Assembly: GCF_900114325.1 (NCBI RefSeq)
Contig: NZ_FOSR01000012.1
Location: forward strand, 1-64,000
Source of the DNA: Rhodanobacter glycinis
GTDB taxonomy: Bacteria > Pseudomonadota > Gammaproteobacteria > Xanthomonadales > Rhodanobacteraceae
DNA: 64,000 bases
Direction of reading: 5' to 3'
The notes below the pieces were generated by a model, which was given only the letters and a program-made list of their open reading frames with translations, was not told the DNA's origin and did no database searches. Each line of letters starts with the position of its first letter. Position 1 is the first letter of the stretch. Of this stretch, positions 1 to 9,267 are shown one piece after another. The position numbers were made by a program, and so were the translations under genes.

Positions 1-216
1 CAGATGGTAGTGGTACTCGGTTTGTGCGTTGAACCCGACCTCCACCGTGCGCAGGCTATCGGCACCGGAAAGCTGTGCGTAGACCATCGCCAGCAACTGC
101 TGCCAGCGACCAAATCCCTTGCTGTACTTGTCGGCCTCGCACCGCTCGACGGCGCGATCAAACACGCCACGCGGGAGATGCTTCGTCAGTGCATGGAATC
201 GGCTTATGCTGAACAT
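1..216 (-). CDS. IS4-family transposase, N-terminal fragment (runs off left edge)
   Basis: The minus strand is open without a stop from an ATG at 214-216 to base 1 (72 codons). It reads MFSISRFHALTKHLPRGVFD and ends ..FNAQTEYHYHL. That is the N-terminal DUF4372-type helical region of IS4-family transposases, which normally continues for about 300 more residues with a DDE catalytic core. The core lies outside the window, so whether the element is intact cannot be judged. Just upstream of the start (218-280) are inverted repeats that could belong to the element end. The plus-strand frame over the same bases is a shadow. Confidence 0.8.
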   Translation of the reverse strand, partial: MFSISRFHALTKHLPRGVFDRAVERCEADKYSKGFGRWQQLLAMVYAQLSGADSLRTVEVGFNAQTEYHYHL

Positions 217-217
217 G

Positions 218-280
218 TTGCGGGCCCCGGTTTTTGAGTTGGCGCTCGGGGGTGTACACCCCCAACCGTTGGCCCGCAAC
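218..280. repeat. inverted repeats next to the transposase start (possible IS end)
   Basis: GTTGCGGGCC (218-227) is exactly complementary to GGCCCGCAAC (271-280). Between them is a perfect 16-bp palindrome, GGGGGTGTACACCCCC (248-263). The placement immediately 5' of the transposase suggests the promoter/terminal region of the IS. No target-site duplication can be checked because the other end is outside the window. Confidence 0.4.
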
Positions 281-305
281 GCTTCTCGCTCCCATGGCTG
301 GATTT

Positions 306-1411
<1,106 letters not shown>

Positions 1412-1416
1412 TGGGT

Positions 1417-2061
1417 TCAATCAGTCGCGGATAGTTGCTTGGTGCCGAAGATCTTGTCACCGGCATCGCCAAGGCCGGGCAGAATGTAGCCCTGCTCGTT
1501 GAGCCGTTCGTCGATCGAGGCGGTGTAGATCTCGATATCCGGGTGCGCCGCTTCGATGCGTTTGAGGCCTTCCGGTGCGGCGACCAGGAACAGGCCCTTG
1601 ATGCGTGTGCAGCCGGCGGCCTTGAGCATGTCGACGGTGGCGATCAGGGTGCCGGCGGTGGCCAGCATCGGATCGACGATCAGCGCGATGCGTTCGTCCA
1701 TGCGGCCGGTGAGTTTTTCGTAGTAGGCGACGGGTTGCAGCGTGTGTTCGTCGCGCTGCAGTCCGACCACGCCGACCTTGGCCGACGGGATCAACTCCAG
1801 CACGCCGGGCAGCATGCCGATGCCGGCGCGCAGGATCGGCACGATGGTGATCTTCTTGCCCTTGATGCGCTGCACGTCCACCGGGCCGGCCCAGCCTTCG
1901 ATGGTCTGCTCGACCAGCTCAAGATCCTGGGTGGCTTCGTAGGTCAGCAGCGAGGCCACTTCCGAAGCCAGCTCGCGGAATTCCTTGGTGCTGATGCCGG
2001 CGCGGCGCATCAGGCCGAGCTTGTGGCGGATCAGTGGGTGGCGGACTTCGACGATTTTCAT
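1417..2061 (-). CDS. upp: uracil phosphoribosyltransferase
   Basis: Converts uracil and PRPP to UMP in pyrimidine salvage. The 214-residue protein starts [19 protein letters not shown], typical of Upp (about 208 aa). It carries the PRPP-binding loop [10 protein letters not shown], where most homologues have DPMLATGGS, and the uracil-binding C-terminal region [17 protein letters not shown]. The start at 2061 was preferred over an upstream in-frame codon because the family begins at MKIVEV. It converges with pip, the stop codons being about 5 bp apart, so the two genes share a very short 3' region. Confidence 0.96.
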   Translation of the reverse strand: MKIVEVRHPLIRHKLGLMRRAGISTKEFRELASEVASLLTYEATQDLELVEQTIEGWAGPVDVQRIKGKKITIVPILRAGIGMLPGVLELIPSAKVGVVGLQRDEHTLQPVAYYEKLTGRMDERIALIVDPMLATAGTLIATVDMLKAAGCTRIKGLFLVAAPEGLKRIEAAHPDIEIYTASIDERLNEQGYILPGLGDAGDKIFGTKQLSATD

Positions 2062-2154
2062 GGGCGGCTCGCATGCGTGGCTGCCCCAAAGCATAGCCGC
2101 AAAGAAAAGGGCGCCGCCAAGCTGGCGACGCCCTGGTGCTCATGACAGGCGGGC

Positions 2155-2514
2155 TCAGTGGCCCTTGAGGCAGCTGCTCATGAAGGTCTTGCGATCCGCA
2201 CCCTTGAGCGCCTTGGTCTTGGCTTCGGCGTTACAGGTCTTCATCTTTTCGCGCTGGGCCATCTTGGCGCTGGACGCGGCCGGCTTGGCGGCGGGTGCGG
2301 CCGCCGCGCTGGTCGAGGCCGTGCTCTTGCCCTTCAGGCAGGCACTCATGAACGCCTTGTGCTCGGCCCCCTTCTTGCCCTTGGACTGGTGGCTGCAATC
2401 GGCCATGCGTTGCTGCTGCGGGGTGAGTGTCTTGGTGGCCGGAGCGGCGTAGGCGGTAACAGTGGCGAGTGCCAGCACGGCACTGGCGGCAAACAGGCTG
2501 AGTCGCATGGTCAT
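2155..2514 (-). CDS. PsiF repeat family secreted protein
   Basis: A 119-residue small protein with an N-terminal signal peptide (MTMRLSLFAASAVLALATVT, cleavage likely after AYA). Two PsiF repeats follow (QRMADCSHQSKGKKGAEHKAF and KMKTCNAEAKTKALKGADRK), each with a Cys pair and the ending FMS(A/S)CLKG. They are separated by an Ala/Ser-rich linker. PsiF proteins were named for phosphate-starvation induction in E. coli; the molecular function is unknown. A strong AGGAGG ribosome site sits just upstream of the ATG. Periplasmic location is inferred from the signal peptide; no Pho box was recognised. Confidence 0.85.
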   Translation of the reverse strand: MTMRLSLFAASAVLALATVTAYAAPATKTLTPQQQRMADCSHQSKGKKGAEHKAFMSACLKGKSTASTSAAAAPAAKPAASSAKMAQREKMKTCNAEAKTKALKGADRKTFMSSCLKGH

Positions 2515-2638
2515 GGTGCTTCCTCCTGAAGATGGACCGGCGGGCGCCGGCCGTCGCAGTTTATGCCTGTGCGATGGGCCAGCGGAAGCGGTCTTGTACG
2601 GGATCTGCGACCCATGTTCAGGAAGCGGAAACGTCGAC

Positions 2639-2662
2639 GGCCCGGAGCATGGGCTCCGGGCC
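2639..2662 (-). terminator. hairpin downstream of the aminotransferase gene
   Basis: GGCCCGGAGC (2639-2648) pairs perfectly with GCTCCGGGCC (2653-2662) around a 4-nt loop. It lies 22 bp past the stop of the minus-strand aminotransferase. The following T-run on that strand is weak, so termination is probable but not certain. Confidence 0.55.
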
Positions 2663-2684
2663 GCCGGTGGTTTGCCCGAGGGTG

Positions 2685-4181
2685 TCAGGCAGCCTTGCTT
2701 TCGGCCTTGCGCGGACCTTCCAGCAGGGCGTGGCGCACGTGGGCGACGATCAGGTCGACCTCGGCACTGGTGACGTTGAAGTGCGGGGTGAAACGCAGCG
2801 AATTGGCGCCGCCGTGGATCACGCCCACGCCGTGCTCGCGCAGGTACTCCTCGGTGGAGCCGGCGCCGTAGCACTTGAACTGCGGGGCCAGCTCGCACGA
2901 GAACAGCAGGCCGGTGCCCTGCACCTTGGTGATCAGGCCGCCCAGTTCGTCCTTCAGCGTGTTGAGCTTGTCGACGAACTCCTTGCCACGGGCACGGATG
3001 TTGGCGCGCACTTCATCGGAAAGCTGGTCGAGCGTGGCCAGCGCCACGTCCAGCGCGCGCGGGTTGGCGGTCATCGTGTTGCCGTAGATGCCCTTGCGAT
3101 ACAGCTCGGCGGTGCGTGCGCTCACGGCCAGCACCGACAGCGGATACTGGCCGGCGTTGAGCGCCTTGGAGAAGGTCTCCATGTCCGGCGCGGGCAGCTT
3201 CTCGAAACCGGGGTAGTCGGTGATCGACAACACGCCGTGGGCGCGCAGGCCGGCCTGGATCGAATCCACCAGCAGCAGCGAGCCGTGCGCCTCGGTGAGT
3301 TTGCGCGCCGCTTCGTAGAACGCCGGCGTCACCGCGCGACCCGGATCGCCTTCGCCCATCACCGGCTCCAGGAACATCGCCTCGATGAACCAGCCGTGCT
3401 TGTCGGCATCGGCGAACACGGCCTCGAGCTGGGCCACGTTGTAGGGCTCGACGGTAAGCACGCTGTCTTCGTGGCGGTAGCTGGCCAGGTATTGCTGGTA
3501 AGCCTTGCGCGAGGAATCGGAGTACAGCGCCGGACGGTCGGTGCGGCCGTGGAAGGCGCCCTTCACCGCCACGCGCTTGATCGTGCGGCCGGCATAGCGG
3601 CCACCGGCATCGGTCATCGCCTTGGCATTGACGTCGGCGATGCGGCAGGCCAGCGTCACCGACTCCGAGCCGGAGTTCAGGCACAGCTGGCGCGCGTACG
3701 GGTTGCCGCCACGGGTGCGGCCCAGTTCGCGGTTCAGCGCCTTGGTGAAGCGCAGCTGCGCCACGCTCGGCGTCATCACGTTGGCCATCACCTGCGGACG
3801 CGCCAGCGCGGCGTCGATGGCCGGGTTGTTGTGGCCGAAGCCGAGCATGCCGTAGCCGCCGTTGTCGTGCAGCACCGCGCCCTTCAGGGTGACGATCCAC
3901 GGGCCGCGCGCGGCCGCCGGCAGGTACGGGTTGATCGCATCGTCCGGATAGAAATTGACGAAACCGGTCTGCGCCTGCGTCAACTGCTCGGCTTCATCCA
4001 GCTTCAGGAAGTCGGCCAGCTCGCTGCGCAATTCACGATGATGCGCCACGGCGGCACTCACGGCTTCGCCCAGCATGGGATCGACGGCAGCCATCCGCTC
4101 GATGGTGGCGTCGTCCAGGCCGGTGGTACGCGGCTTGCCGCCGAATTCGCGCAGCTCGCGCAACTGTTCGATCAAACCCAT
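2685..4181 (-). CDS. class-III PLP-dependent aminotransferase, substrate unknown
   Basis: A 498-residue fold-type I aminotransferase. The class-III layout is visible: GGYGMLGFGHNNPAID near the substrate site, CLNSGSESV (phosphate-binding, SGSE), AFHGRTDRPALYS, and METFSKALNAGQYPLS with the predicted Schiff-base lysine. The usual D-E-V-Q-x-G-x-G-R-T segment that contacts the PLP ring reads VDSIQAGLRAHG here: the Asp is kept but neighbouring positions are unusual. The ATG at 4181 follows a clear GAGGAG ribosome site; upstream in-frame codons look non-coding. The substrate (lysine, ornithine, GABA or other) cannot be assigned from sequence alone. It is monocistronic and divergent from the ABC/two-component operon. 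Confidence 0.75.
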   Translation of the reverse strand: MGLIEQLRELREFGGKPRTTGLDDATIERMAAVDPMLGEAVSAAVAHHRELRSELADFLKLDEAEQLTQAQTGFVNFYPDDAINPYLPAAARGPWIVTLKGAVLHDNGGYGMLGFGHNNPAIDAALARPQVMANVMTPSVAQLRFTKALNRELGRTRGGNPYARQLCLNSGSESVTLACRIADVNAKAMTDAGGRYAGRTIKRVAVKGAFHGRTDRPALYSDSSRKAYQQYLASYRHEDSVLTVEPYNVAQLEAVFADADKHGWFIEAMFLEPVMGEGDPGRAVTPAFYEAARKLTEAHGSLLLVDSIQAGLRAHGVLSITDYPGFEKLPAPDMETFSKALNAGQYPLSVLAVSARTAELYRKGIYGNTMTANPRALDVALATLDQLSDEVRANIRARGKEFVDKLNTLKDELGGLITKVQGTGLLFSCELAPQFKCYGAGSTEEYLREHGVGVIHGGANSLRFTPHFNVTSAEVDLIVAHVRHALLEGPRKAESKAA

Positions 4182-4400
4182 GGTTTCCTCCTCGAAATTC
4201 ACCGGCGCCTCGCACCCAGCGCAAAGCAGGCCGATGTGTATCTGTGTGAGTGGCGGAGACCTTGGGTTGCCCGGCGCGTTTTGCGCTCGTGGATGGGCGG
4301 TCGGCGCACTCATGAACGTTGAGCATAACGCGCCGGACGGGGTGGCCGGTACCCCCGGCATGACGGCTGTCATCCACGATGGCTGACGTCGGGGACTGGG

Positions 4401-4436
4401 TGCAAGGTCTTGATCTGCTTACCTTGCAGTGCAAGG
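4401..4436. promoter_or_regulatory. TGCAAGG half-site array upstream of the ABC/two-component operon
   Basis: Three copies of one heptamer: TGCAAGG (4401-4407), CCTTGCA (4422-4428) and TGCAAGG (4430-4436). The last two form a perfect 7-1-7 palindrome ending 11 bp before the ATG of the ATPase gene and overlapping its ribosome site. The outer pair is spaced 21 bp, two helical turns. A likely binder is the operon's own NarL/FixJ-type regulator (inference). Confidence 0.5.
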
Positions 4437-4447
4437 AGAGAACTGTC

Positions 4448-5359
4448 ATGAATGAAGCATTCCCGCCCGTCGCGCGCCTTGCCGGGGCTGTCAAACACTA
4501 CGATCGACTGGCCGCGCTGGACGGCGTCGACATCATGTTGCATCGCGGCGAATTGCTGGCGTTGCTGGGCCCGAATGGTGCCGGCAAGAGCACCAGTATC
4601 AGCCTGTTGCTCGGGTTGGTTCGCCCCGACGCGGGTTGCGCCGAACTGTTCGGCATGGACCCGCAGCGTATCGAGGCGCGTCGGCGTATCGGCGTGATGC
4701 TGCAGTCGGCGAACCTGCCGCCCACCTTGCGCGTGGGTGAAATGTTGCGGCTCACCGCCAGCTATTACCCGGATCCGCGACCACTGGCCGAAAGCGCCGA
4801 GCTGGCCGGCATCGGTGATCTGTTGAAGCGACCCTACGGCAAGCTTTCCGGCGGCCAGCAACGACGCGTGCAGTTCGCGCTGGCGCTGTGCGGGCGGCCC
4901 GAGCTGCTGTTCCTCGACGAGCCTACCGTGGGCATGGACATCGATGCCCGGCAGAAATTGTGGGCGGCGATGCGTGCGCTGATCGCCGAGGGCTGCTCGG
5001 TGGTGCTCACCACGCATTACCTGGAAGAGGCCGAGGCGCTGGCGCAACGCGTGGTGGTGCTGGGGCACGGGCGCGTGCTCAGCGAAGGCAGCGTGGACGA
5101 GCTGCGCGCGAAGGTGGCGTTGACCCGTATCCGCTGCGTCAGCGACCTCGATGCGGAAGCCGTGGCGCATTGGCCGCAGGTGGCGTCGGCGTCGTCCATC
5201 GACGGGCGGCTGCAGGTCGCCACCGCGGCGGCAGAGCACGTGGTGCGCCGCCTGCTCGATACCGATCCCGCCTTGCGTGAACTGGAGGTGCAACGCGCCG
5301 GCCTGGCCGAGGCATTCACCGAACTGACCCGTGCACCCACCCTGCAGGAGGCTGCGTGA
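4448..5359 (+). CDS. ABC transporter ATP-binding protein
   Basis: A 303-residue nucleotide-binding subunit of an ABC-2 type exporter. It has Walker A GPNGAGKS (about residues 40-47), signature LSGGQQRRV, Walker B LLFLDEPTVGMD and the H-loop in VVLTTHYLEEAEALA. The roughly 80-residue C-terminal extension is common in drug/lipid exporters of the CcmA/DrrA type. The ATG at 4448 is preceded by GGAGAG; the frame is open further upstream but covers the palindromic operator. It is coupled by a TGATG overlap to the permease gene, then to two kinases and a regulator, which suggests export of a compound sensed at the membrane. The substrate is unknown. Confidence 0.92.
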   Translation: MNEAFPPVARLAGAVKHYDRLAALDGVDIMLHRGELLALLGPNGAGKSTSISLLLGLVRPDAGCAELFGMDPQRIEARRRIGVMLQSANLPPTLRVGEMLRLTASYYPDPRPLAESAELAGIGDLLKRPYGKLSGGQQRRVQFALALCGRPELLFLDEPTVGMDIDARQKLWAAMRALIAEGCSVVLTTHYLEEAEALAQRVVVLGHGRVLSEGSVDELRAKVALTRIRCVSDLDAEAVAHWPQVASASSIDGRLQVATAAAEHVVRRLLDTDPALRELEVQRAGLAEAFTELTRAPTLQEAA

Positions 5360-6153
5360 TGAATGCCGTGACCGTTCCCGTGGCCGCTTCGACGAAAGCG
5401 CCCGGCATGTCGCCGCGCCGCGCGTTGGGCGCCTATGTCGAGGAAGCCCGCAGCGAATGCCTGCGCTACATGCGGGCTCCCGGCTTCATGCTGCCGATCC
5501 TGCTGTTTCCTGGCATGTTCTACCTGTTGTTCGGCGTGGTGATGGGCAAGTCGGAGGGGGCCGATGCGGCGCGTTACCTGCTGGCCAGCTATAGCGTGTT
5601 CGGCGTGATGAGCCCCGGCCTGTTCGGCTTCGGCGTGTCGCTGGCAATTGAACGCGATGGTGGCCTGCTCACGCTGAAACGCGCGCTGCCCATGCCGCCC
5701 GGGGCCTACCTGCTGGGCAAGATGCTGATGGCGATGACCGTCGCCGCGGTGGTGGTGGGGGTGTTGCTGGCGATGGCGGCGGGGCTGGCGCACGTGGCGC
5801 TGGCCCCGCGGCAGGTCGCATTGCTGCTGCTCACCGGCGTGCTCGGCGTGCTGCCGTTCTGCGCGCTGGGCATGTTCGTGGGCACGCTGTTCAAGGGCCA
5901 GGCCGCGCCGGCCATGCTGCAACTGATCTACCTGCCGATGTCGTTCCTGTCCGGCCTGTGGTTCCCGCTGTCGATGATGCCCCGGGTGCTGCAGCAGATC
6001 GCGCCGGTGTGGCCGAGCTACCACCTGGACCGCCTGGCGTTGGCCGCGGTGGGCATGGGCCAGGATGCGGCGTGGCCGCACGTGCTGGTGCTGGTCGGAT
6101 TCGCCGCGGTGTTCCTGCAGCTGGCGGCGCGGCGGCTGCGCCGGCACGGCTGA
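5359..6153 (+). CDS. ABC-2 type transporter permease
   Basis: A 264-residue membrane protein with six predicted transmembrane segments (first around GFMLPILLFPGMFYLLFGVV, last near the C-terminus HVLVLVGFAAVFLQLAA). It carries the conserved ABC-2 feature PMSFLSGLWFPLSMMP before the last helices. It forms the channel for the ATPase encoded directly upstream; its ATG overlaps the ATPase stop (TGATG), with CAGGAGG upstream. The arrangement matches small two-gene DrrAB-like exporters. Confidence 0.9.
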   Translation: MNAVTVPVAASTKAPGMSPRRALGAYVEEARSECLRYMRAPGFMLPILLFPGMFYLLFGVVMGKSEGADAARYLLASYSVFGVMSPGLFGFGVSLAIERDGGLLTLKRALPMPPGAYLLGKMLMAMTVAAVVVGVLLAMAAGLAHVALAPRQVALLLLTGVLGVLPFCALGMFVGTLFKGQAAPAMLQLIYLPMSFLSGLWFPLSMMPRVLQQIAPVWPSYHLDRLALAAVGMGQDAAWPHVLVLVGFAAVFLQLAARRLRRHG

Positions 6154-6185
6154 AGTGTTGCCTTGACTGGCGGTAGCATGCGGAC

Positions 6186-7403
6186 ATGAGCAACATGGAT
6201 CACCGTTCCGGCAACACGCGATGGCCCGCCTGGCTGCGCCCGGCGCCGGGTTCTTCGGCGGCGGCGATGCGCGCCGCGGGCCATTCGCCGTGGTCCTACG
6301 CATGGAACCTGCTGTGGTCGTTCTGGGTGTTCCTCGGCCCCTTTTTCCAGCCCGTGGAAGCGGGCTTCTGGTGGTCGCTGGCGCTGGGCTATCCGCTGTT
6401 CCTGCTGATCTTCCTGCTTTCTTGGGTGCGGCCGGTCGCCGAGGTGGGCGGCTACGTCGGCGCGCTGGTGGTCCTGACCGCGCTGTCGATGCCGTGGAAT
6501 CCCGCCGGGTGGACGTACGCGGTGTTCGCCTGCGCGATGGTGCCGTACCAGGGTTCGTGGCTGGCCAGCGCGACGAAGATGGCGGTCATCCAGGGCTTGC
6601 TGGTACTGGAGGGCATCTTCCTGCACTGGCCGTGGTACGCCTTCCTGATCCTGGTCGGCGTATGCACCAGTACCGGCGCTGGCGCGCTGGCGGGGCGCAT
6701 CAACTGGGACAAGAACACCCGGCTGCGCCTGTCGCACGAGCAGATCCGCCAGTTGGCCGCCACCGCCGAGCGCGAGCGCATCGGCCGCGACCTGCACGAC
6801 CTGCTCGGCCACACGTTGTCGCTGATCACGATGAAGCTGGAGCTGTCGCGCCGACTGCTTGATCGCGACCAGGCGGCGGCGCGGCGCGAACTGGCCGAAG
6901 CCGAGGAGGTGGCGCGCCATGCGTTGGCGGAAGTGCGCGCGGCGGTCACCGGCATCCGTGCCGCGGGCATCGCCGCCGAGCTGGCTTCGGCCGCGCTGTT
7001 GCTGCAGACCTCCGGCGTACAGCTCGACCAGCACCTGCAGGTCGCGAACCTTCCCGAATCGATCGAATGCACCTTGGCGCTGGTGTTGCGCGAGGCGTCC
7101 ACGAACATCGCGCGGCATGCGCGTGCGACGCTGGCGCGGGTGTCGCTCACCCGCACCGGCGACAGCGTGCGGTTGTGCATCGAGGACAACGGCCACGGCG
7201 GCATCCGCGCCGCCGGCAACGGCCTGAGCGGGATGCGCGAGCGCGTGCAGGCGCTGGGCGGCCGCCTGGAACTGGATTCGCCGCCGGGCGGTGGTACGCG
7301 GCTGGAGATCGACGTGCCGCTGGCGGCGCCCGCCATCGTGCGGGACGTCGACATGCCGCGCGCCGGTACGCTGGCATCCGCACGGGTGCGGCACGCCACA
7401 TGA
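6186..7403 (+). CDS. sensor histidine kinase (DesK/LiaS-like), first of a tandem pair
   Basis: A 405-residue HisKA_3-type kinase. An N-terminal membrane domain of five or six helices (residues about 35-165) is followed by a short linker, the phosphoacceptor helix ERERIGRDLHDLLGHTLSL with His204, and a HATPase_c domain with an N-box in LVLREASTNIARHA and a G1 box EDNGHGG. There is no periplasmic sensor domain, as in kinases that sense membrane state or the activity of a partner transporter. It overlaps the second kinase by 4 bp (ATGA). Coupling to the adjacent NarL/FixJ regulator is inferred from gene order. Confidence 0.92.
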   Translation: MSNMDHRSGNTRWPAWLRPAPGSSAAAMRAAGHSPWSYAWNLLWSFWVFLGPFFQPVEAGFWWSLALGYPLFLLIFLLSWVRPVAEVGGYVGALVVLTALSMPWNPAGWTYAVFACAMVPYQGSWLASATKMAVIQGLLVLEGIFLHWPWYAFLILVGVCTSTGAGALAGRINWDKNTRLRLSHEQIRQLAATAERERIGRDLHDLLGHTLSLITMKLELSRRLLDRDQAAARRELAEAEEVARHALAEVRAAVTGIRAAGIAAELASAALLLQTSGVQLDQHLQVANLPESIECTLALVLREASTNIARHARATLARVSLTRTGDSVRLCIEDNGHGGIRAAGNGLSGMRERVQALGGRLELDSPPGGGTRLEIDVPLAAPAIVRDVDMPRAGTLASARVRHAT

Positions 7404-8614
7404 TGCCCGCCTTCCTCGCCCGCTGGTTCACCCCGGCGCCGGATTCCGGCGTGGCCGACGACCTTCGCTGCGGCAAGTCGCCGTGGGCCGACAGCGTGCA
7501 CTTGCTGTGGTCGGTGTGGATCTTCGTCACGCCGTTGTTCGACCAGGGCACGGACGGCGGCTACACGCGGACCTGGTGGCTGCTCACACTGTCCAGCTAC
7601 CCGGTGTTCCTGCTGTTGTTCGCCAGAATCCAGCTGGCGTCGCGGCGTACGACGCATTTCTACGCCTGGGCCATGGCGGCACTGTGCTTCGCGTTGTTGC
7701 GCTGGTACCCGAGCAGCCTCAGCTATTTCGTCTATGCCTGCGTGATGTTGAGCCATTGCCGGATGCCTCTGCGCGTCCGGCTGGCTCAGTTGCTGGCGCT
7801 CAACGCGATGTTCGCGGTGCTGGCATGGCGGGTCGGTTATCCGGTGGCCCTGCTGGTGGTGATCCCCGCCTCGGCGATGGGTGTCAGCGCCATCGTCATG
7901 GTCGAGAGCGTCTACAAGGAAAAGGACGCGGCGTTGCGCCTGTCGCAGGACGAGATCCGCCGGCTGGCGGTGTTGGCCGAGCGCGAGCGCATCGGCCGTG
8001 ACCTGCACGACCTGCTCGGCCACACGCTATCGCTGGTCACGTTGAAATCCGAGCTGGCGCGCAAGCTGGCGCTGGTCGACCCGCCGCGCGCGCAGCGCGA
8101 GATGGAAGAAGTCGAGCGCGTCTCGCGCCACGCACTGACCGAGGTGCGCGCGGCGGTCACCGGCATGCGCCGCAGCGATCTCGCTGCCGAACTGGTCTCC
8201 GCACGGCTGATGCTGGAAGCCTCGAACATCGCGTTCGGTGCCGACGCGCCGGCGACGTGCGAGCTGCCGCCGGACGCCGAGGCCTCGCTGGCGCTGGTGC
8301 TGCGCGAGGCCGTCACCAACATCCATCGCCACGCGCGCGCCACGGCGGCGCGGGTGGATTTCTCCAGCAGCCCGGAAGGCTTCCACATGCGCATCAGCGA
8401 CAACGGACGCGGTGGTCTCGCCGCCCATGGCAACGGCATCAGCGGCATGCGCGAGCGCGTGCGCGCCCTGGGTGGCACACTCACCATCGATTCGCCCGCG
8501 CGGCGCGGCACTGCACTCGACGTGGCCATACCGCTGCAGCGTTCGCCGAAGTCCGTCGAGCGCGATGCGCCGGTCGCATCGATGGCGCTGTCGGGTCCGG
8601 GGGGCGTCGCATGA
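7400..8614 (+). CDS. sensor histidine kinase (DesK/LiaS-like), second of the tandem pair
   Basis: A 404-residue paralogue of the preceding kinase with the same layout: N-terminal transmembrane block starting WADSVHLLWSVWIFVTPLF, then ERERIGRDLHDLLGHTLSL with His203, then HATPase_c with LVLREAVTNIHRHA and SDNGRGG. The catalytic core is close to identical to its neighbour while the membrane half diverges. This indicates tandem duplication followed by change in the sensing part. Start and stop overlap the neighbours by ATGA junctions on both sides, so the three signalling genes are translationally coupled. Confidence 0.92.
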   Translation: MMPAFLARWFTPAPDSGVADDLRCGKSPWADSVHLLWSVWIFVTPLFDQGTDGGYTRTWWLLTLSSYPVFLLLFARIQLASRRTTHFYAWAMAALCFALLRWYPSSLSYFVYACVMLSHCRMPLRVRLAQLLALNAMFAVLAWRVGYPVALLVVIPASAMGVSAIVMVESVYKEKDAALRLSQDEIRRLAVLAERERIGRDLHDLLGHTLSLVTLKSELARKLALVDPPRAQREMEEVERVSRHALTEVRAAVTGMRRSDLAAELVSARLMLEASNIAFGADAPATCELPPDAEASLALVLREAVTNIHRHARATAARVDFSSSPEGFHMRISDNGRGGLAAHGNGISGMRERVRALGGTLTIDSPARRGTALDVAIPLQRSPKSVERDAPVASMALSGPGGVA

Positions 8615-9216
8615 TCCGCGTATTGCTGGCGGAGGACCAGGCGATGGTGCGCGGTGCGCTGTCCGCGCTGCTCAACCTGGAATCCGACATCGAGGTGCTC
8701 GGCTCCGCCGCGGACGGCGAGGAAGCCTGGCGCGAACTGCAAAGGCTGAAGCCCGACGTGCTGGTCACCGACATCGAGATGCCCGGCCTGACCGGGCTGG
8801 AGCTGGCGCAGCGCATCCAGCGCCACGACGAGTTGCCGGTGAAGGTCATCATCGTCACCACCTTCGCACGCCCCGGCTTCCTGCGTCGCGCGCTGGACGC
8901 GGGTGTATCCGGTTACCTGCTCAAGGACGCGCCGGCGGAGAACCTGGCTGAGGCCTTGCGTACCGTGCACCGCGGCGGCCGCGCGATCGATCCGCAGCTG
9001 GCGCTGGAAGCCTGGTCGGAAGCCGATCCGTTGAACGATCGTGAACGCCAGGTACTGCGTCTGGCCGGCGAAGGGCAGTCGGCCAACGATATCGCCACGC
9101 AGCTCAGCCTGTCCCACGGCACCGTGCGCAATTACCTGTCCGAGGCGATTGGCAAACTCGGGGCAGCCAACCGCATCGAGGCGTATCGATTGGCAAGGCA
9201 GAAAGGCTGGCTATAG
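8611..9216 (+). CDS. NarL/FixJ-family response regulator
   Basis: A 201-residue regulator. The receiver domain starts MIRVLLAEDQAMVRGAL, with acidic pocket E8/D9, phosphoacceptor Asp54 in VLVTDIEMPG, Thr in IIVTTFARPG and Lys in GYLLKDAP. A C-terminal LuxR-type helix-turn-helix follows (LNDRERQVLRLAGEGQSAND to NYLSEAIGKLGAANRIEA). It is the last gene of the operon and probably the phosphorylation target of both upstream kinases. Autoregulation through the TGCAAGG array at 4401-4436 is a reasonable guess. Confidence 0.93.
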   Translation: MIRVLLAEDQAMVRGALSALLNLESDIEVLGSAADGEEAWRELQRLKPDVLVTDIEMPGLTGLELAQRIQRHDELPVKVIIVTTFARPGFLRRALDAGVSGYLLKDAPAENLAEALRTVHRGGRAIDPQLALEAWSEADPLNDRERQVLRLAGEGQSANDIATQLSLSHGTVRNYLSEAIGKLGAANRIEAYRLARQKGWL

Positions 9217-9267
9217 GCGCTGTCCTGGTTCGCGCAACATGTGCGAGTGCCGGCGGCGGCCGTGTTT

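Noticed and set aside
2532-4322. 596-codon open frame on the plus strand
   Set aside because: Antisense of the class-III aminotransferase, His/Arg/Gly-rich, no family match.
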